Part shown: in pieces, positions 28,277 through 37,256 of the stretch
Layout of the letters: every line of letters begins with the position of its first letter
How positions within the stretch are numbered: the first letter of the stretch is position 1
From: Maribacter luteus
GTDB taxonomy: Bacteria; Bacteroidota; Bacteroidia; Flavobacteriales; Flavobacteriaceae
Length of the DNA stretch: 64,000 nt
NCBI RefSeq assembly: GCF_009674825.1
Contig: NZ_WKJH01000001.1
Span: 186,001 to 250,000 of the forward strand
Direction: 5' to 3'
Translations under genes and position numbers: made by a program
The notes under the pieces: model-generated
The model's input: only the letters and a program-made list of their open reading frames with translations
Told to the model about the DNA's origin: nothing
The model's database searches: none

Positions 28277-30145
28277 ATGAAGAAGATTCTTTTATCATCA
28301 ATAATCCTGATTATCGGAATAGTTTTTATCGGCAGGTTATCTTATTTGCAGATATTCAGCTTCTCCGCCGATCAAGTATTGGAAGACCCTGCAATCAAAG
28401 CCATCTACGATTATCCTGAAAGGGGTTACATTTATGATCGTAACGGCAAACTATTGGTGGGTAATGACCCGGCTTATGATGTAATGGTGATACCAAGGGA
28501 GGTAAAATCATTGGACACCTTGGAATTCTGTAATTTAATTGGTCTTGAAAAGGATAATTTTATTAAAAAACTGAAACGGGCAAGGATATATTCCCCTCGA
28601 TTGCCTTCTGTATTGGTTCCACAACTTTCTAAAGAAGACTACGCCAAACTTCAGGAAAAAATGCGCCATTTTGAAGGATTCTACATTCAAAAAAGGTCAT
28701 TGCGTTATTATGATACGAAAAGTGCAGCCAATGTTCTTGGTTATATCAGTGAGGTAAATGAACGCGACCTAGCTCAAAACCCTTATTACGTTCAAGGAGA
28801 ACTCAAAGGTAGAACAGGGGTCGAAAAAACCTATGAAGACGTTTTAAGGGGAAAAAAAGGGGTACAGTATATTCAAAAAGACAGGTTCAACAGGGACATA
28901 GGCCCATATAAAGATGGTACTTTGGACACCCCCCCAGAGCAAGGAAAGGAAATCAGTATTACCATAGACAAGGATTTACAAGAATATGGGGAATTATTGA
29001 TGCATGGTAAACGTGGAGGTATCGTAGCCATTGAACCTGCAACGGGAGAAATATTGTCCATGATTTCCGGTCCTACTTATGACCCATCCCTTTTGGTCGG
29101 TCGAAAACGATCCAAGAATTACACTAAACTTTATAACGACTCCATAGCAAACCCTACTTGGGATCGGGCGCTATTGGCAGAACCCTCTCCAGGTTCACCT
29201 TTTAAAACCTTAAATGCCTTAATAGCCTTGCAAGAGGGTGTTATAACCCCAGACACCAAGATTACCTGCCATCATGGTTTTTACGTAGGAAAAACAAAAC
29301 GTGGTTGTCATTGTGGGGGCGGGGTCCGTAATCTGAATTCCGGTATTTACAAGTCTTGTAATGCCTATTTTGCAGGCACTTTCAGAAAAATATTCGACAA
29401 ATTCGATACCACGGATGAGGCCATGGATGTCTGGGAAAAACACATGCGAAGCTTTGGTCTCGGAGGGTATTTGGGCTCTGACCTTCATACGGGAAGACCG
29501 GGCCGTATCCCTTCAAAAGAATATTACGACAAATGGTATGGGGACAACCGATGGAGTTCCTCATATATCATATCGAACTCTATAGGACAAGGAGAAGTTG
29601 CCGTAACACCGATTCAACTGGCCAATATGACGGCGGCCATTGCCAACAGAGGGCATTTCTTTACGCCCCATATCCTTAAAAAGGTAAATGGTGAGGATAT
29701 TACCATTCCCGAATTCACCGAAATGAAACAAACCACGATTGAGCGTAAATATTTTGAACCTGTGATCCAAGGAATGGCCGATGTTTATCATAAAGGTACT
29801 GCTCGTTGGGTGCAAATACCTGATATTGAAATTGCCGGTAAAACCGGTACAGTGGAAAATTATACGATTATTGATGGCGTAAAGACCCAACTTACCGACC
29901 ATTCTATCTTCGTTGCTTTTGCACCCGTAAACAACCCTAAAATCGCAATTGCGGTTTACATTGAGAATGGATATTATGGGTCACGGTATGCGGGACATAT
30001 AGCTTCTTTGATGATTGAAAAATATATTAAAGGCGAAATTACAAGAAAAGACCTAGAAAAAAGGATGTTGGAAAAAACCCTGGACCACGAATACGCAAAA
30101 CCATATAGTGGAGAAGAGTTCAAGATAAACGAATATGTTTGGTAA
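28277..30145 (+). CDS. mrdA: Penicillin-binding protein 2 (peptidoglycan transpeptidase)
   Basis: The 622-residue class B PBP cross-links peptidoglycan during elongation. It has an N-terminal membrane anchor (about 4-22) and the pedestal/dimerisation region with RGYIYDRNGKLL and GYISEVNERDL. The transpeptidase active site has Ser307 and Lys310 in SPGSPFKT, KSCNAYF as the SxN motif and AGKTGTVEN as the KTG box. The last codons overlap rodA by 11 bases, as expected for a PBP2-RodA pair acting as one synthase complex. Confidence 0.96.
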   Translation: MKKILLSSIILIIGIVFIGRLSYLQIFSFSADQVLEDPAIKAIYDYPERGYIYDRNGKLLVGNDPAYDVMVIPREVKSLDTLEFCNLIGLEKDNFIKKLKRARIYSPRLPSVLVPQLSKEDYAKLQEKMRHFEGFYIQKRSLRYYDTKSAANVLGYISEVNERDLAQNPYYVQGELKGRTGVEKTYEDVLRGKKGVQYIQKDRFNRDIGPYKDGTLDTPPEQGKEISITIDKDLQEYGELLMHGKRGGIVAIEPATGEILSMISGPTYDPSLLVGRKRSKNYTKLYNDSIANPTWDRALLAEPSPGSPFKTLNALIALQEGVITPDTKITCHHGFYVGKTKRGCHCGGGVRNLNSGIYKSCNAYFAGTFRKIFDKFDTTDEAMDVWEKHMRSFGLGGYLGSDLHTGRPGRIPSKEYYDKWYGDNRWSSSYIISNSIGQGEVAVTPIQLANMTAAIANRGHFFTPHILKKVNGEDITIPEFTEMKQTTIERKYFEPVIQGMADVYHKGTARWVQIPDIEIAGKTGTVENYTIIDGVKTQLTDHSIFVAFAPVNNPKIAIAVYIENGYYGSRYAGHIASLMIEKYIKGEITRKDLEKRMLEKTLDHEYAKPYSGEEFKINEYVW

Positions 30146-31418
30146 AAGTATCGTAAAACGTATCGATTGGTTTTCCATACTCATTTATGTGGCATTGGTA
30201 TTAATCGGTTGGCTAAATATCTATTCTAGTACCTTTACCGAAAATGATGCTTCAATTTTCAATTTGACCACCTTACACGGTAAGCAATTGTTCTTTTTCG
30301 GGGCCAGCATCATTGCTATAATTATAATCATGGGACTTGAGGCCAATTTCTATGAACGCTTCTCGAGCTTAATGTATGTAATCGCCATTGTTTTATTGCT
30401 AGGCCTTTTTGTATTCGGAAAAACCATTGCTGGGGCCACATCATGGTATAATCTCGGGTTTTTCAACTTACAACCTTCCGAATTCGCTAAAGTCGCCACC
30501 GCTTTGGCGTTGGCGAAATATTTAAGTGATATACAAACGGACATCAAAAGGCGAAAAGATCAATTTTATGCACTGGGAATCATTTTGCTGCCCGCGATTT
30601 TGATTATTCCACAACCCGACCCTGGTAGTGCCCTGGTTTTCTTTGCTTTAATATTCGTTATATTCAGGGAAGGACTCCCTCTTTATTATCTGACCATATC
30701 GCTTTTGACCATTTTGGTTTTTATTGCGACCTTGATGTTCGGTACCATATGGATCGTCATATTTTTGGGCCTGCTCATTGTCCTCTTTTTTCTTCTAAAA
30801 AAGAAATCATTCAAGGTACCGGTATTTCCATTGCTGGGAATTATTACGGTTACCATACTGTTTTCACTGTCGGTCAATTTTGTATTCAACAATGTTTTTG
30901 AACAAAGGCATAGAGATCGATTTAGTTTATGGCTTCGTCTGGAAAAAGACCCTAAAAAACTGGAACAGATAAGAAAGACCATTGGATATAACACCTACCA
31001 GTCGGAAAAGGCCATAGAATCCGGCGGTTTTTTTGGCAAAGGTTTTTTAGAAGGAACAAGGACCAAAGGTGATTTTGTCCCTGAACAGCATACTGACTAT
31101 ATATTCAGTACCGTAGGTGAGGAATGGGGATTTATGGGTACTGCTACCGTGATACTCCTATTTACATCCTTATTTCTACGGCTGGTGTATTTGGCCGAAA
31201 GACAAAAGAACCCATTTTCAAGAATGTACGGGTATGGGGTCATCTCTATCTTATTGATCCATTATTTCATTAACATTGGTATGGTCATCGGAGTTTTACC
31301 TACTATCGGTATACCTTTGCCGTTTTTCAGTTATGGTGGCTCCGGTCTGCTCTTTTTTACCATCTTGCTTTTTATTTTCCTGAAACTGGATTCTAACCGA
31401 CTGAAGGAAGGGATTTAG
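30135..31418 (+). CDS. rodA: Peptidoglycan glycosyltransferase RodA (SEDS family)
   Basis: The 427-residue membrane protein has about ten transmembrane segments. It shows SEDS marks: FFNLQPSEFAKVATALALAKYL, QPDPGSALVFFALIF, the large extracellular loop with PEQHTDYIFSTVGEEWGFMG, and the C-terminal GIPLPFFSYGGSGLLF. It polymerises lipid II together with PBP2. Its stop codon overlaps that of the convergent nuclease gene by 4 bases, and no terminator is visible between them. Confidence 0.97.
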   Translation: MFGKSIVKRIDWFSILIYVALVLIGWLNIYSSTFTENDASIFNLTTLHGKQLFFFGASIIAIIIIMGLEANFYERFSSLMYVIAIVLLLGLFVFGKTIAGATSWYNLGFFNLQPSEFAKVATALALAKYLSDIQTDIKRRKDQFYALGIILLPAILIIPQPDPGSALVFFALIFVIFREGLPLYYLTISLLTILVFIATLMFGTIWIVIFLGLLIVLFFLLKKKSFKVPVFPLLGIITVTILFSLSVNFVFNNVFEQRHRDRFSLWLRLEKDPKKLEQIRKTIGYNTYQSEKAIESGGFFGKGFLEGTRTKGDFVPEQHTDYIFSTVGEEWGFMGTATVILLFTSLFLRLVYLAERQKNPFSRMYGYGVISILLIHYFINIGMVIGVLPTIGIPLPFFSYGGSGLLFFTILLFIFLKLDSNRLKEGI

Positions 31419-32227
31419 AATTTCCATCCGGCCACTGAAGAACGGCTTTCCAATTTGGCCTCTACCTTATCGGGCAGATTTTCAAAAAAATCCAAGCCCG
31501 TAACCTTTTCAACCTTATCTACAGGAACAAGGAACATTTGCAATGCTTCCGAACTTTCACGATTGGGCATTAAAAAAGCAAGAACCTCTAAGTCTTCCTT
31601 ATCCCCTTTGGCTATGATTTTATAATAATACTTTGGAACATCTACATCTTCTTCGCCGATTTCCTCTAGACCCTCTTCCAAAACACCGCCGGTTACGACA
31701 AAAACCTCACCATAACGCTTGGCCCAACGCCTAACCTGCATTTCCAGCCGATTCCAAATACCGGCATTGAAATCACGGTCTTGCGGACTAATATTACTGG
31801 TATAGAAGGTTTCATCATAAGCATATTTTGAAAACCGGCGATCACCGGCAGGGCATAAATGTCCCCGATCATAACCCGAACCTTTATAATTACGCCAATC
31901 CGCCGATTTGGTCCTTACCTTAGGATCCTCAATAAAATAAGGCCGTTTGCGATCGTCATAGGTCAAATGGCTCTTTTTCAACATATAAGCCACCCATTCT
32001 GCCTGTTCAAATGGTTCGTTGTACGACAACATAAAATGATCATGAACCGTAATATCACCAGTTGATGAATTAGGCAACAGATAAGCAGGAATTTCGGTTT
32101 CCTGCCCATCATCATCCGATGTTGAATAGGTGTCCGGTGTATAAAAATTATCGAATAACCAAAATCCAACGATACATACTGCAATTAAAATAGTATATAG
32201 GGTTTTGTTTTTTCCAGTATAGTTCAT
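31415..32227 (-). CDS. DNA/RNA non-specific endonuclease (NUC1, beta-beta-alpha-Me), membrane-anchored or secreted
   Basis: The 270-residue protein has an N-terminal hydrophobic segment (about 9-24, TLYTILIAVCIVGFWLF) serving as an uncleaved anchor or signal. A short linker leads to the nuclease domain with the catalytic DRGH (120-123) and the metal-binding Asn region TSNISPQDRDFNAGIWNRLE. Such enzymes are Mg2+-dependent and cut DNA and RNA without strong sequence preference. Location outside the cytoplasm would protect the host. A nutritional role (phosphate, nucleotides) is as likely as a defensive one. A TAAATTTG box lies 4 bp before the ATG. Confidence 0.9.
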   Translation of the reverse strand: MNYTGKNKTLYTILIAVCIVGFWLFDNFYTPDTYSTSDDDGQETEIPAYLLPNSSTGDITVHDHFMLSYNEPFEQAEWVAYMLKKSHLTYDDRKRPYFIEDPKVRTKSADWRNYKGSGYDRGHLCPAGDRRFSKYAYDETFYTSNISPQDRDFNAGIWNRLEMQVRRWAKRYGEVFVVTGGVLEEGLEEIGEEDVDVPKYYYKIIAKGDKEDLEVLAFLMPNRESSEALQMFLVPVDKVEKVTGLDFFENLPDKVEAKLESRSSVAGWKF

Positions 32228-32231
32228 CTGG

Positions 32232-32239
32232 CAAATTTA
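32232..32239 (-). promoter_or_regulatory. Possible -7 box of the nuclease gene
   Basis: The minus strand reads TAAATTTG, a perfect TAnnTTTG, only 4 bp before the start codon. A leaderless transcript would result if it is used. Confidence 0.3.
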
Positions 32240-32341
32240 GTTTAAATTAGTAAAGTCCCATACCAACCTTTAAACAGGTCCCAATATAATGGGAACTAGA
32301 AAATGGGACAAAGCTGATCTACACTAAAAAAGAAGGCAAAA

Positions 32342-32812
32342 ATGATAACTTGGAAAGAGGTAATCAATTTTACAGTGAAAGGCAACCCCAAACCAGACAG
32401 GAGGGTAGAGAAATCAGAGGCAGAATGGCGCGAGGTCTTAAGTCCGGATCAATTCAGGATTACCAGAAAAAAAGGGACCGAAGCACCCCATTCAGGTGCC
32501 TTATGCTCCATTCACGAGGCAGGAAAATATAAATGCGTATGCTGTGGCACACCATTATTCGATTCAACCATAAAATTTGAATCGGGAACAGGTTGGCCAA
32601 GTTTTACCCAACCGGTAAAGGACAATGCCATTAAATACGAAAAAGACAGTAGCTTTGGAATGATCCGTGTAGAAGTCATGTGCAATACATGTGATGCCCA
32701 TTTAGGACATGTTTTTCCTGATGGTCCCGAGCCTAGCGGTCTGCGATACTGTGTTAATTCCGAATCTATGGAGTTAGACCCACAAGCCATTGAGGATAAG
32801 AATGAAGACTAA
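32342..32812 (+). CDS. msrB: Peptide-methionine (R)-S-oxide reductase MsrB
   Basis: The 156-residue enzyme reduces Met-(R)-sulfoxide in proteins. It has the Zn site of two CxxC pairs (Cys65/Cys68 in KCVCCGTPLF; Cys114/Cys117 in MCNTCDAHLGH) and the catalytic Cys137 in RYCVNS. It has no signal peptide, so it is cytoplasmic. The reading frame overlaps msrA by about 11 bases, giving a coupled pair covering both sulfoxide stereoisomers. Confidence 0.95.
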   Translation: MITWKEVINFTVKGNPKPDRRVEKSEAEWREVLSPDQFRITRKKGTEAPHSGALCSIHEAGKYKCVCCGTPLFDSTIKFESGTGWPSFTQPVKDNAIKYEKDSSFGMIRVEVMCNTCDAHLGHVFPDGPEPSGLRYCVNSESMELDPQAIEDKNED

Positions 32813-33344
32813 ATTACAATTGGCCACTTTGGGAGGTGGTTGTTTTTGGTGTATCGAGGCAATTTACGGTCAAATAAAAGGAGTCAAAAAGGTAGTTTCA
32901 GGTTATTCCGGAGGTAGGGCCCCAGGCAGACCGACCTATAGGGAGGTTCGTTCGGGATTAACAGGTGATGCGGAAGTTGTTCAAGTTACTTTTGATCCAG
33001 ATATCATTACTTACAAAGATATTATGACGGTATTCATGACAAGCCATGACCCAACAACCTTGAACCAACAAGGTGCTGATAAAGGCACCCAATACCGCTC
33101 TGTTATTTTTTACCACAATGACGCCCAGAAAAAAACGGCCAATGAATTAATTAAGGATATGGTTCATACGTTCAGGAAGCCCATTGTGACCGAAATACTT
33201 CCATCCCCTATTTTTCACAAAGCCGAGGATTATCATCAGGAATATTACAAAAACAATCCGTCACAAATGTATTGTAAAGTTGTTATTACCCCTAAGTTAT
33301 TGAAATTAAGAAAGATGCATCCAAACAAAATTAAACAACAATAA
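32802..33344 (+). CDS. msrA: Peptide-methionine (S)-S-oxide reductase MsrA
   Basis: I choose the ATG giving MKTKLQLATLGGGCFWCIEA, the usual MsrA start distance to the active site, over one four codons earlier. The 180-residue enzyme has its catalytic Cys14 in GGGCFWC, followed by VVSGYSGG and the conserved DPTTLNQQGADKGTQYRS segment and YHQEYY. It is coupled to msrB. Confidence 0.95.
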   Translation: MKTKLQLATLGGGCFWCIEAIYGQIKGVKKVVSGYSGGRAPGRPTYREVRSGLTGDAEVVQVTFDPDIITYKDIMTVFMTSHDPTTLNQQGADKGTQYRSVIFYHNDAQKKTANELIKDMVHTFRKPIVTEILPSPIFHKAEDYHQEYYKNNPSQMYCKVVITPKLLKLRKMHPNKIKQQ

Positions 33345-33471
33345 GAAGTAATTAATACATCGGTAATTTGTTCGAAATCGATAATTATAACCAACAATAA
33401 AAAGGATATTGAAATTAATAGAACCCTAAAATTATTAAATGCCTAAAAGGGAATCTTAGCTAACAAAAAGT

Positions 33472-33479
33472 TATCTTTG
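33472..33479 (+). promoter_or_regulatory. -7 promoter box of the sugar transporter gene
   Basis: TATCTTTG is a perfect TAnnTTTG. It overlaps an in-frame TTG that could be read as an alternative start; this is one reason for preferring the ATG at 33516. Confidence 0.5.
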
Positions 33480-33515
33480 GTAGAGCAATTTCAAAACCTA
33501 AAACCAATCAATACC

Positions 33516-34967
33516 ATGGGGAAAAGACCAACCACTAAAATCAACATTTATTTCATTACCATTGTCATCACTTTGGGTGGACTGTTATTCGGTTATGACA
33601 CGGGTGTTATCAATGGAACACAATTTTATTTTTCCAAATATTTTGAGCTTACCGGAGCATTAAAAGGCTTTATCGTTAGTAGTGCCCTATTGGGCGCCTT
33701 GGCAGGTGCAGCTACGGCCGGCATAATAAGTAAGGCGATAGGCCGTAAGAACTCCCTTATTATTTCCGCTATTTTATTTATAATATCGGCATGGGGATCG
33801 GGATTGCCTAGCATATTACCGGAATCTACAACCTTATTGGTCGTTTTTAGGCTTATTGGGGGAATCGCGATAGGTATTGCCTCTATGAACGCCCCTATGT
33901 ACATCGCTGAGATCGCCCCTGCAAAGAATAGGGGAATCTTGGTAACTTTTTACCAACTAGCTGTGGTTATAGGGTTCTTCGTAGTATTCTTGGTCACCTA
34001 TTTCATTGGTGCCAAATTAAGTGAAAGTGAAAATATAGCCTTTGGGTGGCGTAACATGTTCTGGTCAGAATTGATACCGGCCGGAATCTTTTTGGTTTTC
34101 CTTTTCTTTGTTCCCAAAAGCCCTCGTTGGTTAATGATCAATGGAAAAGAGGAAGAGGCCGAAAATATCTTGACAAGGATTCATGGTGAAGAAATCGCAG
34201 CCAAGGAATTCAAAGACATCAAAGATTCGATTATAGCGGAAAGCACCAAGAAAAAAGCTTCTATCTTTAGTAAGACCATGCTACCGATCGTAATCATAGG
34301 CACCGTATTATCTGCCTTACAACAATTTACGGGTATCAATGCCGTACTTTATTATGGAGCCGATATTTTTGAACAAGCCTTGGGCTTTGGGCAAGATGAT
34401 ATTCTTTTACAACAGATACTGTTGGCTACCGTTAACTTGGTCTTTACTTTCATAGCAATGTTCACCGTAGATAAACTAGGTAGAAAACCATTGTTGATCA
34501 TTGGTGGTTTTGGAATGCTGATCGGGTTCTTATTAATGGGCTTTACCCTGTATTTCAGTGATTATGCCAATGTAAATTCTGCCGGACTACCAACGATTTC
34601 GACAACTGAAGGAATCATCAGTTTAATTGGTGTCCTTATCTTTATTGGTTCGTTCGCCATGTCTATGGGCCCAATTGTCTGGGTATTGTTATCCGAGATA
34701 TTCCCTAACAAAATTCGTAGTGCAGCAATGGCAGTGGCCGTCGCCGTTCAATGGTTGGCCAACTATTTTGTTTCACAGACCTTTCCCATGGTCGTTGAAA
34801 GTGAGGCAAACGGCCTTATCATGAACGGAGGAACCTGGAACAACGCACTCCCCTATTTCCTTTTCTCGGCCTTTATCGTTATCATTATCGTATTTGTTTA
34901 CAAATATATACCTGAGACCAAAGGAAAAACATTGGAAGAGATGGAAGCCTTGTTCGAGAGGAAATAA
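33516..34967 (+). CDS. Sugar porter family MFS transporter (sugar:H+ symporter)
   Basis: The 483-residue protein has 12 transmembrane helices and the sugar-porter signatures GGLLFGYDTGVINGTQ (TM1), GRKNSL, PKSPRWLMINGK (a PESPRW variant), QQFTGINAVLYYGADIFE (TM7), GRKPLLIIGG and the C-terminal PETKGKTLEEMEALF. It resembles XylE/AraE/GLUT transporters; the exact sugar cannot be read from the sequence. It is monocistronic between its own promoter box and the terminator at 35.0 kb. The next element downstream is the old end of the CRISPR array. Confidence 0.9.
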   Translation: MGKRPTTKINIYFITIVITLGGLLFGYDTGVINGTQFYFSKYFELTGALKGFIVSSALLGALAGAATAGIISKAIGRKNSLIISAILFIISAWGSGLPSILPESTTLLVVFRLIGGIAIGIASMNAPMYIAEIAPAKNRGILVTFYQLAVVIGFFVVFLVTYFIGAKLSESENIAFGWRNMFWSELIPAGIFLVFLFFVPKSPRWLMINGKEEEAENILTRIHGEEIAAKEFKDIKDSIIAESTKKKASIFSKTMLPIVIIGTVLSALQQFTGINAVLYYGADIFEQALGFGQDDILLQQILLATVNLVFTFIAMFTVDKLGRKPLLIIGGFGMLIGFLLMGFTLYFSDYANVNSAGLPTISTTEGIISLIGVLIFIGSFAMSMGPIVWVLLSEIFPNKIRSAAMAVAVAVQWLANYFVSQTFPMVVESEANGLIMNGGTWNNALPYFLFSAFIVIIIVFVYKYIPETKGKTLEEMEALFERK

Positions 34968-35007
34968 AGAAATCATTCTATTTCAATTCCTAATTATCAT
35001 ATAGAAG

Positions 35008-35040
35008 AATGCCCTGCAGGATTATGTGGGGCATTTTTTC
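35008..35040 (+). terminator. Terminator after the sugar transporter
   Basis: AATGCCC pairs with GGGGCATT around a 12-13-base loop and is followed by TTTTTTCTTTTT. It separates transporter transcription from the CRISPR array. Confidence 0.8.
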
Positions 35041-35092
35041 TTTTTCTACTTATTTCATATTAACGACACTACGCATTATTAATGATTTCATA

Positions 35093-35178
35093 CGCTTTAA
35101 AATATACACAGTAAGCATGCAATACCAGTTCTTAAAATTCAATTCCGAACACCCGAAGGATTAGGGGTGATTCACATG
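35093..35178 (+). repeat. Degenerate terminal CRISPR repeat (repeat 0)
   Basis: This stretch keeps pieces of the array repeat: GCTTTAA (35093-35099), CAGTTCTTAAAATTC (35126-35140), GAAGGAT and GGTGATTCACATG (ending 35178, against GATGATTCACAGG in intact copies). It is followed by exactly 30 nt (35179-35208) before repeat 1, a normal spacer length, so it is a true decayed array unit and not chance similarity. GCTTTAA matches the long repeats (GCTTTAACTC) and not the short ones (GCTTTCAG), hinting that this old copy was of the long type. The exact left border is uncertain. Confidence 0.7.
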
Positions 35179-35208
35179 ACTCGTAGTATAAATCAGAATA
35201 TGTGCCGT

Positions 35209-35301
35209 GTTGTGAATTGCTTTAATTCATTAACGCTTATTTTTATAGGAATTCGTTGAATCTTCGATTTCAGTTCTTTAATTTTAAGGATGATTCACAG
35301 G
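35209..35301 (+). repeat. Long CRISPR repeat 1 (93 nt)
   Basis: Long form with the 47-nt internal block. It differs from the other three long copies by one base (T instead of C at 35226, GCTTTAATTC against GCTTTAACTC). Confidence 0.95.
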
Positions 35302-35331
35302 TATTTCTGTCAACACATCATCGACAATGGC

Positions 35332-35424
35332 GTTGTGAATTGCTTTAACTCATTAACGCTTATTTTTATAGGAATTCGTTGAATCTTCGATTTCAGTTCT
35401 TTAATTTTAAGGATGATTCACAGG
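35332..35424 (+). repeat. Long CRISPR repeat 2 (93 nt)
   Basis: Identical to long repeats 3 and 8. The second half begins GTTGAATCTTCGATTTCAG, a diverged version of the repeat start. Confidence 0.95.
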
Positions 35425-35454
35425 ATCAAGGCAACATTGGGTTTCCTTGAAGGT

Positions 35455-35547
35455 GTTGTGAATTGCTTTAACTCATTAACGCTTATTTTTATAGGAATTC
35501 GTTGAATCTTCGATTTCAGTTCTTTAATTTTAAGGATGATTCACAGG
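35455..35547 (+). repeat. Long CRISPR repeat 3 (93 nt)
   Basis: Last of the three consecutive long copies at the old end. The next four repeats (35577-35850) are short. Confidence 0.95.
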
Positions 35548-35879
35548 AATACCAGCCCATCGGTTAATTATTGTTTGTTGTGAATTGCTTTCAGTTCTTT
35601 AATTTTAAGGATGATTCACAGGTTTTATAGACACAAATGATACTAGTCCTGTGTTGTGAATTGCTTTCAGTTCTTTAATTTTAAGGATGATTCACAGGAA
35701 AAAACCATTGCGGAAATTGAAAACAGCAGTTGTGAATTGCTTTCAGTTCTTTAATTTTAAGGATGATTCACAGGCCTTCTTTAAATTACGCACTAACTTT
35801 AATTGTTGTGAATTGCTTTCAGTTCTTTAATTTTAAGGATGATTCACAGGAGTAACCGAAAAGAGTATTTTGACATTTT

Positions 35880-35972
35880 GTTGTGAATTGCTTTAACTCA
35901 TTAACGCTTATTTTTATAGGAATTCGTTGAATCTTCGATTTCAGTTCTTTAATTTTAAGGATGATTCACAGG
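35880..35972 (+). repeat. Long CRISPR repeat 8 (93 nt), isolated among short copies
   Basis: Identical to long repeats 2 and 3 but flanked on both sides by short repeats (7 and 9), so the long form re-appears once after the switch to short repeats. Confidence 0.95.
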
Positions 35973-37256
35973 ATATTGTCCAACGTACTTAAATAGCGGT
36001 TGTTGTGAATTGCTTTCAGTTCTTTAATTTTAAGGATGATTCACAGGTTAAATGACGTGGTACGCATGGAAGATGGGTTGTGAATTGCTTTCAGTTCTTT
36101 AATTTTAAGGATGATTCACAGGCCGCGAACCAAGCGGCATTGAGTACCGTAAGTTGTGAATTGCTTTCAGTTCTTTAATTTTAAGGATGATTCACAGGTG
36201 GTTGATCAACCCGGCGTCCAACATTTCCGTTGTGAATTGCTTTCAGTTCTTTAATTTTAAGGATGATTCACAGGTAGAAAGTCCTGTATATCTAGGTAGT
36301 TTAAGTTGTGAATTGCTTTCAGTTCTTTAATTTTAAGGATGATTCACAGGACAGCGATAGGTTTTAGGCATGAGGATATGGTTGTGAATTGCTTTCAGTT
36401 CTTTAATTTTAAGGATGATTCACAGGAGCTGCGGAAAAACCCAAAAACAAGAACCCGTTGTGAATTGCTTTCAGTTCTTTAATTTTAAGGATGATTCACA
36501 GGAAACCTTATCTATCAATGTCACCATCCATTGTTGTGAATTGCTTTCAGTTCTTTAATTTTAAGGATGATTCACAGGTTCCTTCCAGAAATTCAAGGAT
36601 AACTTTAGTTGTGAATTGCTTTCAGTTCTTTAATTTTAAGGATGATTCACAGGTTTAATGATTATAGACATTTGTAATGAATGTTGTGAATTGCTTTCAG
36701 TTCTTTAATTTTAAGGATGATTCACAGGAAGAAAGGGTCTAACTATGTGATGGACTGTGTTGTGAATTGCTTTCAGTTCTTTAATTTTAAGGATGATTCA
36801 CAGGTGTTTGTATTTTTTTCTTTGCCATAATCAGTTGTGAATTGCTTTCAGTTCTTTAATTTTAAGGATGATTCACAGGTGGAAAGATACCGAAGCTATC
36901 GACGTAATCGTTGTGAATTGCTTTCAGTTCTTTAATTTTAAGGATGATTCACAGGAGATGATAGATGGGTGTTTGATAAGAACTGGTTGTGAATTGCTTT
37001 CAGTTCTTTAATTTTAAGGATGATTCACAGGCTATAACTTGTGCCGTTGGTATGCTGCCCTGTTGTGAATTGCTTTCAGTTCTTTAATTTTAAGGATGAT
37101 TCACAGGTTGAAACCGTCTGCCCGTGTGATTGAGTAGGTTGTGAATTGCTTTCAGTTCTTTAATTTTAAGGATGATTCACAGGAAATAAAAGAATTTGGA
37201 ATGATACCAACTGTTGTGAATTGCTTTCAGTTCTTTAATTTTAAGGATGATTCACA

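Noticed and set aside
35224-35270. The 47-nt block in long repeats as an inserted mobile element
   Set aside because: It has no terminal inverted repeats or coding capacity, and only a 3-nt TTT flank is shared. Its similarity to the repeat itself fits a fused repeat unit better.
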